NCBI RefSeq assembly: GCF_028475105.1
Contig: NZ_CP116936.1
Span: 2,356,001 to 2,420,000, forward strand
DNA length: 64,000 bases
From: Micromonospora sp. LH3U1
GTDB lineage: Bacteria; Actinomycetota; Actinomycetes; Mycobacteriales; Micromonosporaceae
Reading direction: 5' to 3'
Below, in pieces: positions 33,526 to 42,118 of the stretch. Below the pieces are notes generated by a model. That model worked only from the letters and a program-made list of their open reading frames with translations. It made no database searches and was not told the DNA's origin. Both the position numbers and the translations under genes were made by a program. Numbering within the stretch: the stretch's first letter is position 1; every line of letters begins with the position of its first letter.

Positions 33526-34650
33526 GTGACCCGCGTGATGACCGTCGTCGGAACCAGACCGGAGATCATCCGGCTGGCCCGGGTGATCGACGCGCTCGAC
33601 CAGACCGTGGACCACACGTTGGTACACACGGGACAGAACTGGGATCCCGCGTTGTCTGATGTCTTCTTCACCGAGCTGAACGTCCGACCGCCCGATCTCC
33701 TCCTGCGGGCCGACACCCGCTCGCTCGGCAGCCTTCTCGGTGCCGTCCTGGTCGGTACGGAGAAGGCGATCGCCGAGCTGCGTCCGGACGCGCTGTTGGT
33801 GCTCGGTGACACGAACAGCGCGATCTCGGCTCTGATGGCACGCCGGATGAACGTGCCGGTGTACCACATGGAAGCCGGTAACCGCTGCTTCGACCTGAAC
33901 GTGCCGGAGGAGACCAACCGGTGCATGGTCGACCATGTCGCCGACTTCAACCTGGTCTATTCGGAGCACGCTCGGCGCAACCTTCTTGCCGAAGGTCTGC
34001 ACCCGCGCCGCATCCTGCACACCGGCTCACCCATGCGCGAGGTGCTCGACCACTATCGGCTGCAGATCGAGCGATCGACGGTGCTGGCGCAGCTCGAGCT
34101 CGAACCCGGCGGCTACTTTGTCGTGAGCGCACACCGGCAGGAGAACGTCGACCACCCGGACCGGCTCCGTCGGCTGCTGGAGTGCCTGCGGGCCGTACGC
34201 GACGAGTGGCAGCTGCCGCTGCTCGTCTCCACGCATCCGCGTACCCGGAAGCGGTTGGAGGCAATTGCTGGTGACGGCCTGGACCTGGACGGCGTGGCCT
34301 TCCACGAGCCGTTCGGCTTCTTCGACTACGTGACCCTGCAACGACATGCCCGATGCACCCTCTCCGACAGTGGCACCGTCAGCGAGGAGGCCGCGATTCT
34401 CGGGTTCCCGGCGGTGACCCTGCGCGAGTCCATCGAGCGTCCCGAGGCGCTGGACAGCGGGGCGATCGTGATGACCGGCCTGGAACCCGACGGGGTCGTG
34501 GAAGCCATCCGGGTCGTGGTGGCACAGGTGGCTCGTGGCTCCGTCGCCTGCCCGCTCGACTACCAGGTCCCCGACACGTCACGCCGGGTGGTCGATTTCA
34601 TCCTGTCGACCGTGCGCCGCCATCACGACTGGGCGGGTATCCGCCGCTGA
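33526..34650 (+). CDS. non-hydrolysing UDP-sugar 2-epimerase (CapG/WbjD/WbvD type)
   Basis: A 374-aa epimerase with GTG 33526 and AGGAGG six bases upstream. TVVGTRPEIIRLARVIDAL opens the WecB-like fold. D95 (LGDTNSA), E116 (YHMEAGNRCFDLNVPEE), E128 and H203 (SAHRQENVDH) match the catalytic set. The wording 'MEAGNRCFDxNVPEE' and HTGQNWDPALSDVFF fits Staphylococcus aureus CapG and its relatives rather than WecB. CapG acts last in UDP-N-acetyl-L-fucosamine synthesis, and the related WbvD acts in L-quinovosamine synthesis. CapE-like and RmlD-like partners are encoded at 46255-48284. Its 3' end overlaps the convergent acetyltransferase gene by 72 bases. Confidence 0.9.
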   Translation: MTRVMTVVGTRPEIIRLARVIDALDQTVDHTLVHTGQNWDPALSDVFFTELNVRPPDLLLRADTRSLGSLLGAVLVGTEKAIAELRPDALLVLGDTNSAISALMARRMNVPVYHMEAGNRCFDLNVPEETNRCMVDHVADFNLVYSEHARRNLLAEGLHPRRILHTGSPMREVLDHYRLQIERSTVLAQLELEPGGYFVVSAHRQENVDHPDRLRRLLECLRAVRDEWQLPLLVSTHPRTRKRLEAIAGDGLDLDGVAFHEPFGFFDYVTLQRHARCTLSDSGTVSEEAAILGFPAVTLRESIERPEALDSGAIVMTGLEPDGVVEAIRVVVAQVARGSVACPLDYQVPDTSRRVVDFILSTVRRHHDWAGIRR

Positions 34651-35307
34651 CCGATCCGCCGGCCGGGCCGGCACGCCCATGACCACGACGCCGCCCGCCA
34701 CATCGTGGGTCACGCAGGCGCCGGCGCCGACGGTGGCGTCCCGGCCGACGGTCAGCCTCGGCAGGACCGCGGCGGTGGTGCCCACCATGACGCCCTCCTC
34801 CAACCGGCAGTATCCGGAGACCGCCGCGAGTGGATTGACCGAGACGTAGTCGCCGAGCACCGCGTCGTGCCCCACAGTGCAGTTCTGGTTGAGGTGCACG
34901 TGGCGCCCCAACAGCACGTTGGTCGTGACCCGGGCGCCACCGGCGGCGAACAGGCCCTCCTGGTAGACACAGTCCGGGCCGATCTCCGCAGCCGGATGGA
35001 CCACTGTGGCGGCCGGTAGGCCGTACCGGGCGATGGCCTGGTCGGTCTCCCGACGCAACCTCGGATGCCCGACGCCGAGCGCGACATGGGTGCTGCTGGG
35101 CTGAGTGGCCAACCAGCGGGTCGAGCCGAGGAAGGCGACACCGAGGCGGTGCACCAGCTCGACATTGGGCTCGGTGGGGTAGTCGTCGACGAAGCCGAGA
35201 ACCCGCCAGGGCGGTTCGCCGCTCGCGCTCGTGTTCAGTAAGCGAATTACCGCATATACCTCACGGCCCATCCCACCCACGCCTACCATCACTACGTCGG
35301 TCGTCAA
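34579..35307 (-). CDS. PglD/NeuD/PerB-like sugar N- or O-acetyltransferase
   Basis: A 242-aa acetyltransferase. The TTG at 35307 is chosen because GAGGGAG lies six bases upstream; an ATG seven codons later is the alternative. The N-terminal Rossmann-like subdomain opens MVGVGGMGREVYAVIRL and binds the nucleotide sugar in this family. The C-terminal half is a left-handed beta-helix with LGRHVHLNQNCTVGHDAVLG, where H147 is the catalytic base equivalent. Known relatives acetylate UDP-4-amino sugars (PglD), sialic acid (NeuD) or GDP-perosamine (PerB). Given gmd and the perosamine synthase nearby, GDP-N-acetylperosamine is a plausible product. The gene runs convergent to, and overlaps, the CapG-like gene. 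Confidence 0.85.
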   Translation of the reverse strand: MTTDVVMVGVGGMGREVYAVIRLLNTSASGEPPWRVLGFVDDYPTEPNVELVHRLGVAFLGSTRWLATQPSSTHVALGVGHPRLRRETDQAIARYGLPAATVVHPAAEIGPDCVYQEGLFAAGGARVTTNVLLGRHVHLNQNCTVGHDAVLGDYVSVNPLAAVSGYCRLEEGVMVGTTAAVLPRLTVGRDATVGAGACVTHDVAGGVVVMGVPARPADRSAADTRPVVMAAHGRQDEIDHPA

Positions 35308-35567
35308 CCGCGGCTCCCTCGGCTACGGAGAACGTTGGCCGCTCTCCGTCATCTGAACCAGTTATTGGTGCCGATGGTGACGGGTGAGTGATGGCGATGG
35401 TGATGGCCGGACGCCCATGGCCGCGAAAGCGCGGGCCACCAAGACCGGGCGTCACAGACGAGCCGCTCCCGGCGCCTCCTCCCGGGTGCTCTCGTCAAAC
35501 CTGACGCGTTCCCGGTGTCGGTCTGCGTGCCGACACCCGGGGACAGCAAGTTGAAAGCGAGCCGACA
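35308..35567. other. 260-base divergent gap in the polysaccharide locus
   Basis: The gap separates the minus-strand acetyltransferase from a plus-strand glycosyltransferase and must hold both promoters. It contains a GATGGTGAC/GATGGCGATGGTGATGG repeat-rich stretch around 35373-35407. No convincing open reading frame, terminator or promoter hexamers were identified. Confidence 0.3.
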
Positions 35568-36755
35568 GTGGACGAGCTGGTAAGGACGCGTCTCCGAGCT
35601 ACGACCACGGCGGGATACCACGTGGTCGCCACCGCGCGGGTGTTCGAGCCGGGCTTTCGTGGTGGCGGACCGATCCGTTCCCTGCGGTTCATTCTGGACA
35701 CTTTGCCGGACGACCTCGACGTCACCCTGATCACCGCAGACCGGGACCTCTCTTCGCCCGCACCCTACCCGGAGCTGTCCGGTCGGCTGGTGCGGCGCGA
35801 CGACCGTTCCGCCGTTTTCTACCTCGGCCTCTCCGCTCTGCGGCACTGGGTTCGACTCGTACGGCACATCCGGTCCCGCCCGGTTGATCTGATCTACGTC
35901 AACAGCCTCTGGTCGCTGTTCTCGGTGTTGCCGATCCTGGCGGTGGCGCTGCGTCTGGTACGCGTGCGGGCGATCATGCTCGCCCCAAGAGGTGAACTGT
36001 CGCCCGGCGCACTCGCCATCAAATCGCGCAAGAAGCGCCTCTTCCTGGCGGTGTGGGCCCCGCTTCTGCGCCGGCTCGATGTGCGCTGGCAGGCGTGCAG
36101 TTGGCTGGAGGAGAACCAGATCCGCGCGAACTTCCCGTGGGCGCACATCATGGTGAACGGCAACGAGTGCCCGATCCCGGACCACCCGGCGCCCCAGGTC
36201 GTCGCGCACGACGGGCCACTGCGGTTGGTTTTCGTCGGTCGGATCTCACCGATGAAGAACCTGACCACGGCGCTGGAGGCGGTCGCCGGGGCGACCCGCC
36301 CGCTGGAGTTCGACATCTTCGGCCCGCAGGAGGACGAGCAGTACTGGGCGTCGTGCCGGCGGCTCATCGACGCGATGCCCGGCCATGTCCGAGTCCGGTA
36401 TCGCGGCGAACTCGCGGCGGACGAGGTGATGCCGACCTTCAGCGGATACGACGCCTTTCTCTTCCCGACCCTGGGCGAGAACTACGGGCACGTCATCCTG
36501 GAGAGCCTCGCGTCCGGTTGCCCGGTGGTCTGCTCCGACGCGACGCCGTTCAGCGAACTGATCGCCGACGGCGGGGGAGCGGTGGTCCGGCCCGCGTCGG
36601 CGGCTGCTCTGAGCAGAGCCCTCGACCGGCTGGCTGACCGATCGGCCGGAGAGCGCGCCGAGGCGAAGGAGATCGCGGCCCGGCGGTACCGGCTCTGGCG
36701 GCAGCAGGTCCGGGAACTCAACGTGCTGGACCACGCCCGCCAGTTCTGCGGCTGA
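35568..36755 (+). CDS. GT4-type glycosyltransferase (paralogue B)
   Basis: A 395-aa GT-B protein starting at GTG 35568. YHVVATARVFEPGFRGGGP then IRSLRFILDTL aligns with paralogue A at 32205. The donor domain has LVFVGRISPMKNLTTALEA, FDIFGPQEDEQYWASC and LFPTLGENYGHVILESLASGC with the E-x7-E pair. The match with paralogue A extends over the full length, with the same D-x-Y-V-N-S-x-W-S and APRGE motifs (LIYVNSLWSLFS, MLAPRGELSPGAL). The two flank the CapG-like and acetyltransferase genes. They probably add different residues of the same repeat unit; donor and linkage are unknown. Confidence 0.85.
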   Translation: MDELVRTRLRATTTAGYHVVATARVFEPGFRGGGPIRSLRFILDTLPDDLDVTLITADRDLSSPAPYPELSGRLVRRDDRSAVFYLGLSALRHWVRLVRHIRSRPVDLIYVNSLWSLFSVLPILAVALRLVRVRAIMLAPRGELSPGALAIKSRKKRLFLAVWAPLLRRLDVRWQACSWLEENQIRANFPWAHIMVNGNECPIPDHPAPQVVAHDGPLRLVFVGRISPMKNLTTALEAVAGATRPLEFDIFGPQEDEQYWASCRRLIDAMPGHVRVRYRGELAADEVMPTFSGYDAFLFPTLGENYGHVILESLASGCPVVCSDATPFSELIADGGGAVVRPASAAALSRALDRLADRSAGERAEAKEIAARRYRLWRQQVRELNVLDHARQFCG

Positions 36756-36875
36756 GCAGGCTCGCCGCAACCGCGTCACCCGGGGCGGAACCGCATCGTT
36801 GCAGTGGCGGGGCCGGCCCGTGTGCACGGGTTCGGTCTCCTCCACACCAGTAGGCCCGATGAGCGAGGACAGCAG

Positions 36876-37415
36876 GTGCCCAAACGCGTTCGTACGATGG
36901 TCCGACGAGTCCGGGACCACCTGGCCGCCACCCGTGACCCCGAGGCGTTCGTGCGGTCCCTGGGGGTGAATCTGACGGGACGGGTCAGGTTCTACGGCGT
37001 CAGCCGGGCGATGTTCGGCTCGGAGCCGTGGCTGATCACCATCGGCGACAACGTCTACATCACCTCCGAGGTGCAGTTCGTCACCCATGACGGCGGCACG
37101 CTGATCCTGCGCAAGGACCACCCCGACCTGGACTGGACAGCCCCGATCACGATCGGCGACGACGTCTACATCGGTATGCGGTCGATGATCCTGGCCGGCG
37201 TCACCATCGGAAACCGGTGCGTCATCGGGGCGGGCTCGATCGTCACCCGCGACATCCCGGACAACACGGTGGCGGCCGGGGTGCCGGCGCGGCCCCTGCG
37301 TACCACCGACGAGTACCTCGAACGGTTGCAGGCCAAGTCGCTGGGCATCGGGCACCTCCCCGTCCCGGCCAAGCACGAGGCGATGAAGAAGATCTACGGA
37401 GTGACCACCGTCTGA
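36876..37415 (+). CDS. hexapeptide-repeat O-acetyltransferase (LbH fold)
   Basis: A 179-aa acyltransferase. The GTG at 36876 has GAGG seven bases upstream; an earlier in-frame codon exists at 36804 but without a ribosome site. Residues about 60-150 form hexapeptide coils: [21 protein letters not shown] then [20 protein letters not shown] and [20 protein letters not shown], ending with the family's [13 protein letters not shown]. The histidine in QFVTHDG fits the catalytic base of maltose/galactoside-type acetyltransferases. It probably O-acetylates a sugar of the polysaccharide using acetyl-CoA in the cytoplasm. It is probably co-transcribed with the glycosyltransferase 120 bases upstream. 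Confidence 0.85.
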   Translation: MPKRVRTMVRRVRDHLAATRDPEAFVRSLGVNLTGRVRFYGVSRAMFGSEPWLITIGDNVYITSEVQFVTHDGGTLILRKDHPDLDWTAPITIGDDVYIGMRSMILAGVTIGNRCVIGAGSIVTRDIPDNTVAAGVPARPLRTTDEYLERLQAKSLGIGHLPVPAKHEAMKKIYGVTTV

Positions 37416-37442
37416 ACCCCCGACCCAGCCGAAGCCGCCAGG

Positions 37443-39470
37443 TCAGGCCCGCCGGTACGCGACCCGCGGTGGGCGTAGCTGATGGATTCCGCTGATCGTT
37501 ATCGCCCCCAGCACGCCGGTCGTTCCGGTCACCTCGTAACCGAAACAATCCCCGGTCATCGCGGCCGAGCTGGTGCCGAGGTTCAGGGTGGTGGCGGCCC
37601 CGGTGTCGCTGGCCCGCAACGTGGGCGGGGTGGCACCGTTCGTCTGCCACACGTGCCCATACCAGTGCCAGCCGGCGGGCAGCAGCACGGGAACACTCAA
37701 TACGGACTCCCTCACTCCGACGGATGTGAGGGCGACGCTGCCGAAATCGGCGATCGGGCCGAGGGCGGCGGGGCGACCGGTCGCCGGATCGTGGGCGTAC
37801 ACGCCGTGCCGCATGACCCCGGTGCCCGCCACTGTGACCTCGACGCACACCCGGTCGACCGGGGTGGGTTCGGCCAGGTACACCGGGTGCAGCAGGAGAC
37901 GCTGGTAGGTGCCGGTGTAGGTGGTGTTCTGGGTCGGGCCGGACAGGGTGAGGAAATAGCTGCCGCGCGAGCAGGTCGCCCCGGGTAACGGTCCCGCCTG
38001 CGCCTGGTCGGGCTCCGCTCGCCACATCCCGTACCCGGAGGGGACCGGCATGCTGTACGGGATCCCGTCGACAGTGACCCGGTCCGGCACGCTGAGGTTC
38101 GTCGGACCTACCGGGACCAGTAGCCGGTGGAACAGCTGCGGCGCCGCCATCTGCGTCTGGGCGACGGTGTCGACCCGTTCGATCATCACGAAGTCGTGCG
38201 TGGAGTCCGATACGACGATCTCGGTGGCCGCCGAGGGTGGTGCCAGGTAGCGGCGGTAGGCGGTGCCGGTCACGGATTCCCCGGCCGCGAGGGTGCGGCC
38301 CCACACCAACTGCGGGTAGTTCTTCTTGAGGCTGGAACTGATGAACCAGCCCTTCGTCGTGGTGTGTCGGGCCCGGATCTCGGGCACGCCGTCGGCGACC
38401 GGCAGCAACCCGACGGCGATGCCCCACTGCTGGATCTGGCCGCTGTTGACCGCCCACTGGGTCATGCTGCTCGCCGGCATCAGCCGGTCCTTGAGGGTCG
38501 CCGGGGTGAAGTCGGTGAGCGCGGGCAGTGTGTCGATGTTCGCCCACACCGACCAGTTCAGGCCGCCGGCCGACCCCACGTTCGGCATGAACTGCCGGCG
38601 TGTGCCCCCGGCCACTGCGGTCAACGGGGCGCACTGGGTCACTCCGGCGTTCAGGGTGAACCGCGCCAGTGCGGCCACCGTCTGCCCGACGAGCAGACCA
38701 CCCTGCGACCAGCGGTAGACGTTCGAGACGCGGCACAGGGACGGAACCCGCGACATGATCGTGGCGATGGGTGTGCCGATGTTCGTCCTGGCGGTGTCGA
38801 TCATCCCCTGGTAGGACGGGATCACATAGGACTCCCTGATCGTCAGATCCTGGCCCGTCCATCGACCGTTCGCCACGGGTCGTCCGTCCAGTTCAACGGT
38901 CGCCGTGTGGGAGTGGGTGGCCGGGCGGATCTGCACGTCTGGCGTCAGGCCCGTGATCGGTACGGTGGTCTTGTTGGTCGCCCCCGAGACGTGGGTGAGT
39001 GGCGCCGCCGGCTTGACCCGGGCACCCTGGGCGATGCCGTCGACGACCGTGTAGGGGTTGCCGAACAGCAGGCTGTTGGCGTTGGTGATGGCCAACAGGG
39101 TGAAGATGCGGATCCCGTCGGTCCATTGCGAGCCCACGTCGGCGGTCGTCTTGCCATGGTTGGTGACGACGATCTGGTTGCCGACGTCGTAGCCGTGGTT
39201 GCCGCCGACGTACGACCAGCCGGTGTTGATCGGGCAGTTGTCGTCGGAGGTGTCGTGGATCTTCGTGCCGACCGCTGACATGATCGGCCACACCTGGTCG
39301 TCGGTCGCGGTCGAGGGCACGAGGGTGACCTGGGGGAGACCGGAGTGCCACATGCCGACCATGGCCTCGGCGTACGCGAGGTTGGCGGGCATCACCAGAT
39401 CGCGGGTGCTGTCGAATCGCGACCTGACGGACATCAGGGCGTTGAACCGGTAGACGATCAGCTCGGGCAT
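37443..39470 (-). CDS. 675-aa unrecognised protein with tail-fibre-like C-terminus
   Basis: ATG 39470 has GGAGG eight bases upstream; a GTG five codons earlier is less likely. The 675-residue product has no signal peptide, membrane helix or enzyme signature that I recognise. The N-terminal part (1-150) contains NCPINTGWSYVGGNHGYDVG and VTNHGKTTADVGSQW. A middle part (190-330) reads PATHSHTATVELDGRPVANG then LTIRESYVIPSYQGMIDTA. The C-terminal about 200 residues are Gly/Thr/Val-rich beta sequence (LSVPVLLPAGWHWYGHVWQT and CFGYEVTGTTGVLGAITISG) that recalls the distal modules of phage tail fibres. It is monocistronic, convergent to the acetyltransferase and divergent from the GalE-like gene. 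It could be a surface, glycan-binding or glycan-modifying protein; that is speculation. Confidence 0.8.
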   Translation of the reverse strand: MPELIVYRFNALMSVRSRFDSTRDLVMPANLAYAEAMVGMWHSGLPQVTLVPSTATDDQVWPIMSAVGTKIHDTSDDNCPINTGWSYVGGNHGYDVGNQIVVTNHGKTTADVGSQWTDGIRIFTLLAITNANSLLFGNPYTVVDGIAQGARVKPAAPLTHVSGATNKTTVPITGLTPDVQIRPATHSHTATVELDGRPVANGRWTGQDLTIRESYVIPSYQGMIDTARTNIGTPIATIMSRVPSLCRVSNVYRWSQGGLLVGQTVAALARFTLNAGVTQCAPLTAVAGGTRRQFMPNVGSAGGLNWSVWANIDTLPALTDFTPATLKDRLMPASSMTQWAVNSGQIQQWGIAVGLLPVADGVPEIRARHTTTKGWFISSSLKKNYPQLVWGRTLAAGESVTGTAYRRYLAPPSAATEIVVSDSTHDFVMIERVDTVAQTQMAAPQLFHRLLVPVGPTNLSVPDRVTVDGIPYSMPVPSGYGMWRAEPDQAQAGPLPGATCSRGSYFLTLSGPTQNTTYTGTYQRLLLHPVYLAEPTPVDRVCVEVTVAGTGVMRHGVYAHDPATGRPAALGPIADFGSVALTSVGVRESVLSVPVLLPAGWHWYGHVWQTNGATPPTLRASDTGAATTLNLGTSSAAMTGDCFGYEVTGTTGVLGAITISGIHQLRPPRVAYRRA

Positions 39471-39722
39471 GCTCGGCACCTCCACCGCGATCGCACGATG
39501 ACGTCACTGTGCGCGCCTGCGCGGTTGGCGGCTGCCGACGGTCGGCACCCGGACAGCACCTTGGGCTGATCGGCGGACCCCGGTACCCGGCGGTCGGCGG
39601 CGATGTCCGTTCGGTGTCGGGGCACGCCGACCGGGCGCTCAACAGGGTGAAATCCCCCCGTCGCCGTCACGCGGCCCGTGCTCACTCGATGTACAGGTGA
39701 TCGGGTGTAAACGGGGGGTTTC
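39471..39722. promoter_or_regulatory. divergent control region of the 675-aa protein and GalE-like genes
   Basis: A 252-base gap with a GGAGGTG ribosome site next to the minus-strand ATG. On the plus strand, TCGATGTACAGGTGATCGGGTGTAAACGG precedes the ATG at 39723, with GTGTAAAC as the least GC-rich segment. No hexamer pair is convincing. Confidence 0.3.
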
Positions 39723-40688
39723 ATGCGCATTTTGATCACCGGCGGAGCCGGCTTCATCGGGTCCAACCTGGCCCGCGCCGCGTTGGTTGAGCCCGCGGTC
39801 AAAGAAGTCACCGTCCTTGACGACCTCTCGGTCGGGCTTCGGGCCAACCTCGACGGTCTGGACGTCGAACTCATCGAGGGGTCGATCCTGGACCCGGCCG
39901 CCCTCGACGCGGCGATGGCGGGCCGTGAGGCGGTGGTCCACCTGGCCGCGCTGCCCAGCGTTCCCCGCTCGCTGCGCGACCCACTGGCCTCCCACCACGC
40001 CAACGCCACCGGCACACTCATGGTGCTGGAGGCGGCGCGCCGGCACGACGTCGCACACGTCCTCGTCGCCTCCTCGTCATCGGTGTACGGCTCGAACCCG
40101 GCGCTGCCCAAGGCGGAGCTGACCTGGACCCGCCCGATGAGTCCCTACGCGGCCAGCAAGCTCGCCACCGAGGCGTACGCCCTGGCCCACCAGGCGTCGT
40201 TCGGGCTGCCGACGTTGGCCTTCCGCTTCTTCAACGTGTTCGGCCCCGGCCAGCGGCACGACCACGCGTACGCGGCCGTCATCCCCCGGTTCGTGCACGC
40301 CGCCCTGCGCGGCGAACCCGTTGTGGTGCACGGCGACGGCACGCAGTCCCGCGACTTCACCTACGTCGGTACGGTCTGCGACGTCATCCTCGACGCGCTA
40401 CGCCGCCGGGTACACCACCCACATCCGGTCAACCTCGCCTTCGGGGCCCGGGCCAGCCTGCTGCAGGTCCTCGACGAGTTGGAGGGGTTGTTCGGGACGT
40501 CGATCCCCCGCGAGTACGCCCCGTCGCGTACCGGCGACGTCCCGCACTCCCATGCCGACAACACCACTCTGCGGCAGCTGTTCCCGAACGTGGCGCCGGT
40601 CGCCCGCCCGGATGGCCTGCGGGCGACCGTCGAGTGGATGGCCGGGCGGCTGGACGCCGAGCTTGCCGTACCTGCCGTACCCCGGTGA
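39723..40688 (+). CDS. NAD-dependent epimerase, GalE/Gne-like
   Basis: A 321-aa extended SDR enzyme. RILITGGAGFIGSNLARAAL is the NAD-binding motif. The catalytic serine lies in VASSSSVYGSNP, and Y and K in SPYAASKLATEAYAL. FFNVFGPGQRHDHAYAAVIP and GDGTQSRDFTYVGTVCDVIL are typical of UDP-glucose/UDP-GlcNAc 4-epimerases of the WbpP/Gne group and of related UDP-glucuronate epimerases. The likely role is to supply UDP-galactose or UDP-GalNAc for the polysaccharide. ATG at 39723; the stop overlaps the start of the flippase (GTGA), the first of a series of four coupled genes. Confidence 0.88.
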   Translation: MRILITGGAGFIGSNLARAALVEPAVKEVTVLDDLSVGLRANLDGLDVELIEGSILDPAALDAAMAGREAVVHLAALPSVPRSLRDPLASHHANATGTLMVLEAARRHDVAHVLVASSSSVYGSNPALPKAELTWTRPMSPYAASKLATEAYALAHQASFGLPTLAFRFFNVFGPGQRHDHAYAAVIPRFVHAALRGEPVVVHGDGTQSRDFTYVGTVCDVILDALRRRVHHPHPVNLAFGARASLLQVLDELEGLFGTSIPREYAPSRTGDVPHSHADNTTLRQLFPNVAPVARPDGLRATVEWMAGRLDAELAVPAVPR

Positions 40689-42118
40689 CCCGGGCAGCGA
40701 ATCGGGCCGAACCGGGGCCGGTGGTCTCCGTGGCGGTGGTGCCGGCCATCGCGCCTCCTGCCGGCACGATGGTCGCATCCGCCCCGTCGACGCTCAGCCC
40801 GGCGGCGTCGAAGGATCGAGACCGCACGGTCACGGTGGGCATTGCTGCCGCGATGGTGGCGAAGGGTGTCGGCCTGGCCGCTCCCCTGGTCATCACCCCG
40901 GCCTGCTTCCGGTATCTCGGGGACCAACGGTACGGCCTGTGGATGGCGATCACCGCCCTCACCGGTATGGCCTGGTTCGCCGATCTGGGGCTGGGTAACG
41001 GGCTGCTCACCCGGCTCAGTCACCTGGCCGACGATCCCCGGCAGCAGGCCCGGGAAATCTCCAGCGCGTTCGCCACCCTCGGCGTGGTCGCGGTGGTGCT
41101 GCTGGCGGGTCTCGCGCTGGCCGCGCCCGTGGTGCCGTGGGCCGCGCTGTTCAGCGTCAGCGACCCGAGTGTCGCCGCGCAGGCGTCCGCGCTGGTCCTG
41201 CTCTGCTTCGGCGCCTTCGCGGTCAACATTCCGCTCTCGCTGATCCAGCGGATCCAGTACGCCCGGGGCCAGGTGGTGCAGAGCAATGTCTGGCAGTCCG
41301 CCGGGGCTCTGGCCGCCATGGCGGCCGTGCTCGGCGCCATCGCCGCCGGGTGGAAGCCGCTGGCGGTCATCGCCTGCGCGGTGCTGGCCGTGCCGGCAAC
41401 CAACCTCCTCAACACCGTGACCTACTTCTGGTTTGAGGAACCCGGGCGGCGGCCAGGCCCGAGGCTCGTGCACCGGGCCACCGCCGTCGGCCTGCTCCGA
41501 CTGGGCCTGCAGTTCTTCGCGCTCACCACGATGTCGTCGATCGCGCTGAACGTGGACAGCCCGCTGGTCGCGAACGTCCTCGGGCTCACCACGGCGGCGC
41601 ACTACGCGGTCGTGGGGAAGCTGTTCGGCGTCCTCTCGATCTTCGTCGGGCTTGTCGGCATGACGGTCTGGCCGGTCAACGGTGCCGCTCTGGCGCGGGG
41701 CGAGGTGGCCTGGGTGCGCCGCAATACGCGGCGCATGGTGCTGCTCTACGGGCTGATCGTGGGGACGGTCGGGGTCGTGCTGGTCGGCTACGGCCACCGG
41801 CTGATCGAGCTCTGGGTCGGCGGCATCGACCGATCGGACATCCCGGTCACGGTCCTGATCGGATTGGCGTGCTGGTCCTTCCTGGTCGCGGTCGCCTCCC
41901 CGCTGATCATTGTGCAGAACAGCATCGGACTACTTCGGCCGCAGTTCGTCGGCTGGGCATCGTTCCTGCTGCTGGCGACCGTGTTGAAGATCTGGGGACT
42001 TCGACGATTCGGCCTCGCCGGCCTGCCGGCGGCGGCCTGCGTCGCGTATTTGCTCACCATGTGGCCGGCCGTGCTGGTGGGATACCGACGCGCGCTCGCC
42101 AGGTCCGGGTCGTCGTGA
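40685..42118 (+). CDS. Wzx-type oligosaccharide flippase
   Basis: A 477-aa polytopic membrane protein of the MATE/Wzx fold, starting at GTG 40685 overlapping the epimerase stop. After a 45-residue N-terminal extension, about 12-14 hydrophobic segments follow, starting VGIAAAMVAKGVGLAAPLV then YLGDQRYGLWMAITALTGM. ALFSVSDPSV, NIPLSLIQRIQYARGQ and VANVLGLTTAAHYAVVGKLF are typical of O-antigen flippases. It would move undecaprenyl-diphosphate-linked repeat units to the outer face of the membrane. It is intact, unlike the frameshifted flippase at 27375. Its stop overlaps the next glycosyltransferase start (GTGA). Confidence 0.9.
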   Translation: MTRAANRAEPGPVVSVAVVPAIAPPAGTMVASAPSTLSPAASKDRDRTVTVGIAAAMVAKGVGLAAPLVITPACFRYLGDQRYGLWMAITALTGMAWFADLGLGNGLLTRLSHLADDPRQQAREISSAFATLGVVAVVLLAGLALAAPVVPWAALFSVSDPSVAAQASALVLLCFGAFAVNIPLSLIQRIQYARGQVVQSNVWQSAGALAAMAAVLGAIAAGWKPLAVIACAVLAVPATNLLNTVTYFWFEEPGRRPGPRLVHRATAVGLLRLGLQFFALTTMSSIALNVDSPLVANVLGLTTAAHYAVVGKLFGVLSIFVGLVGMTVWPVNGAALARGEVAWVRRNTRRMVLLYGLIVGTVGVVLVGYGHRLIELWVGGIDRSDIPVTVLIGLACWSFLVAVASPLIIVQNSIGLLRPQFVGWASFLLLATVLKIWGLRRFGLAGLPAAACVAYLLTMWPAVLVGYRRALARSGSS

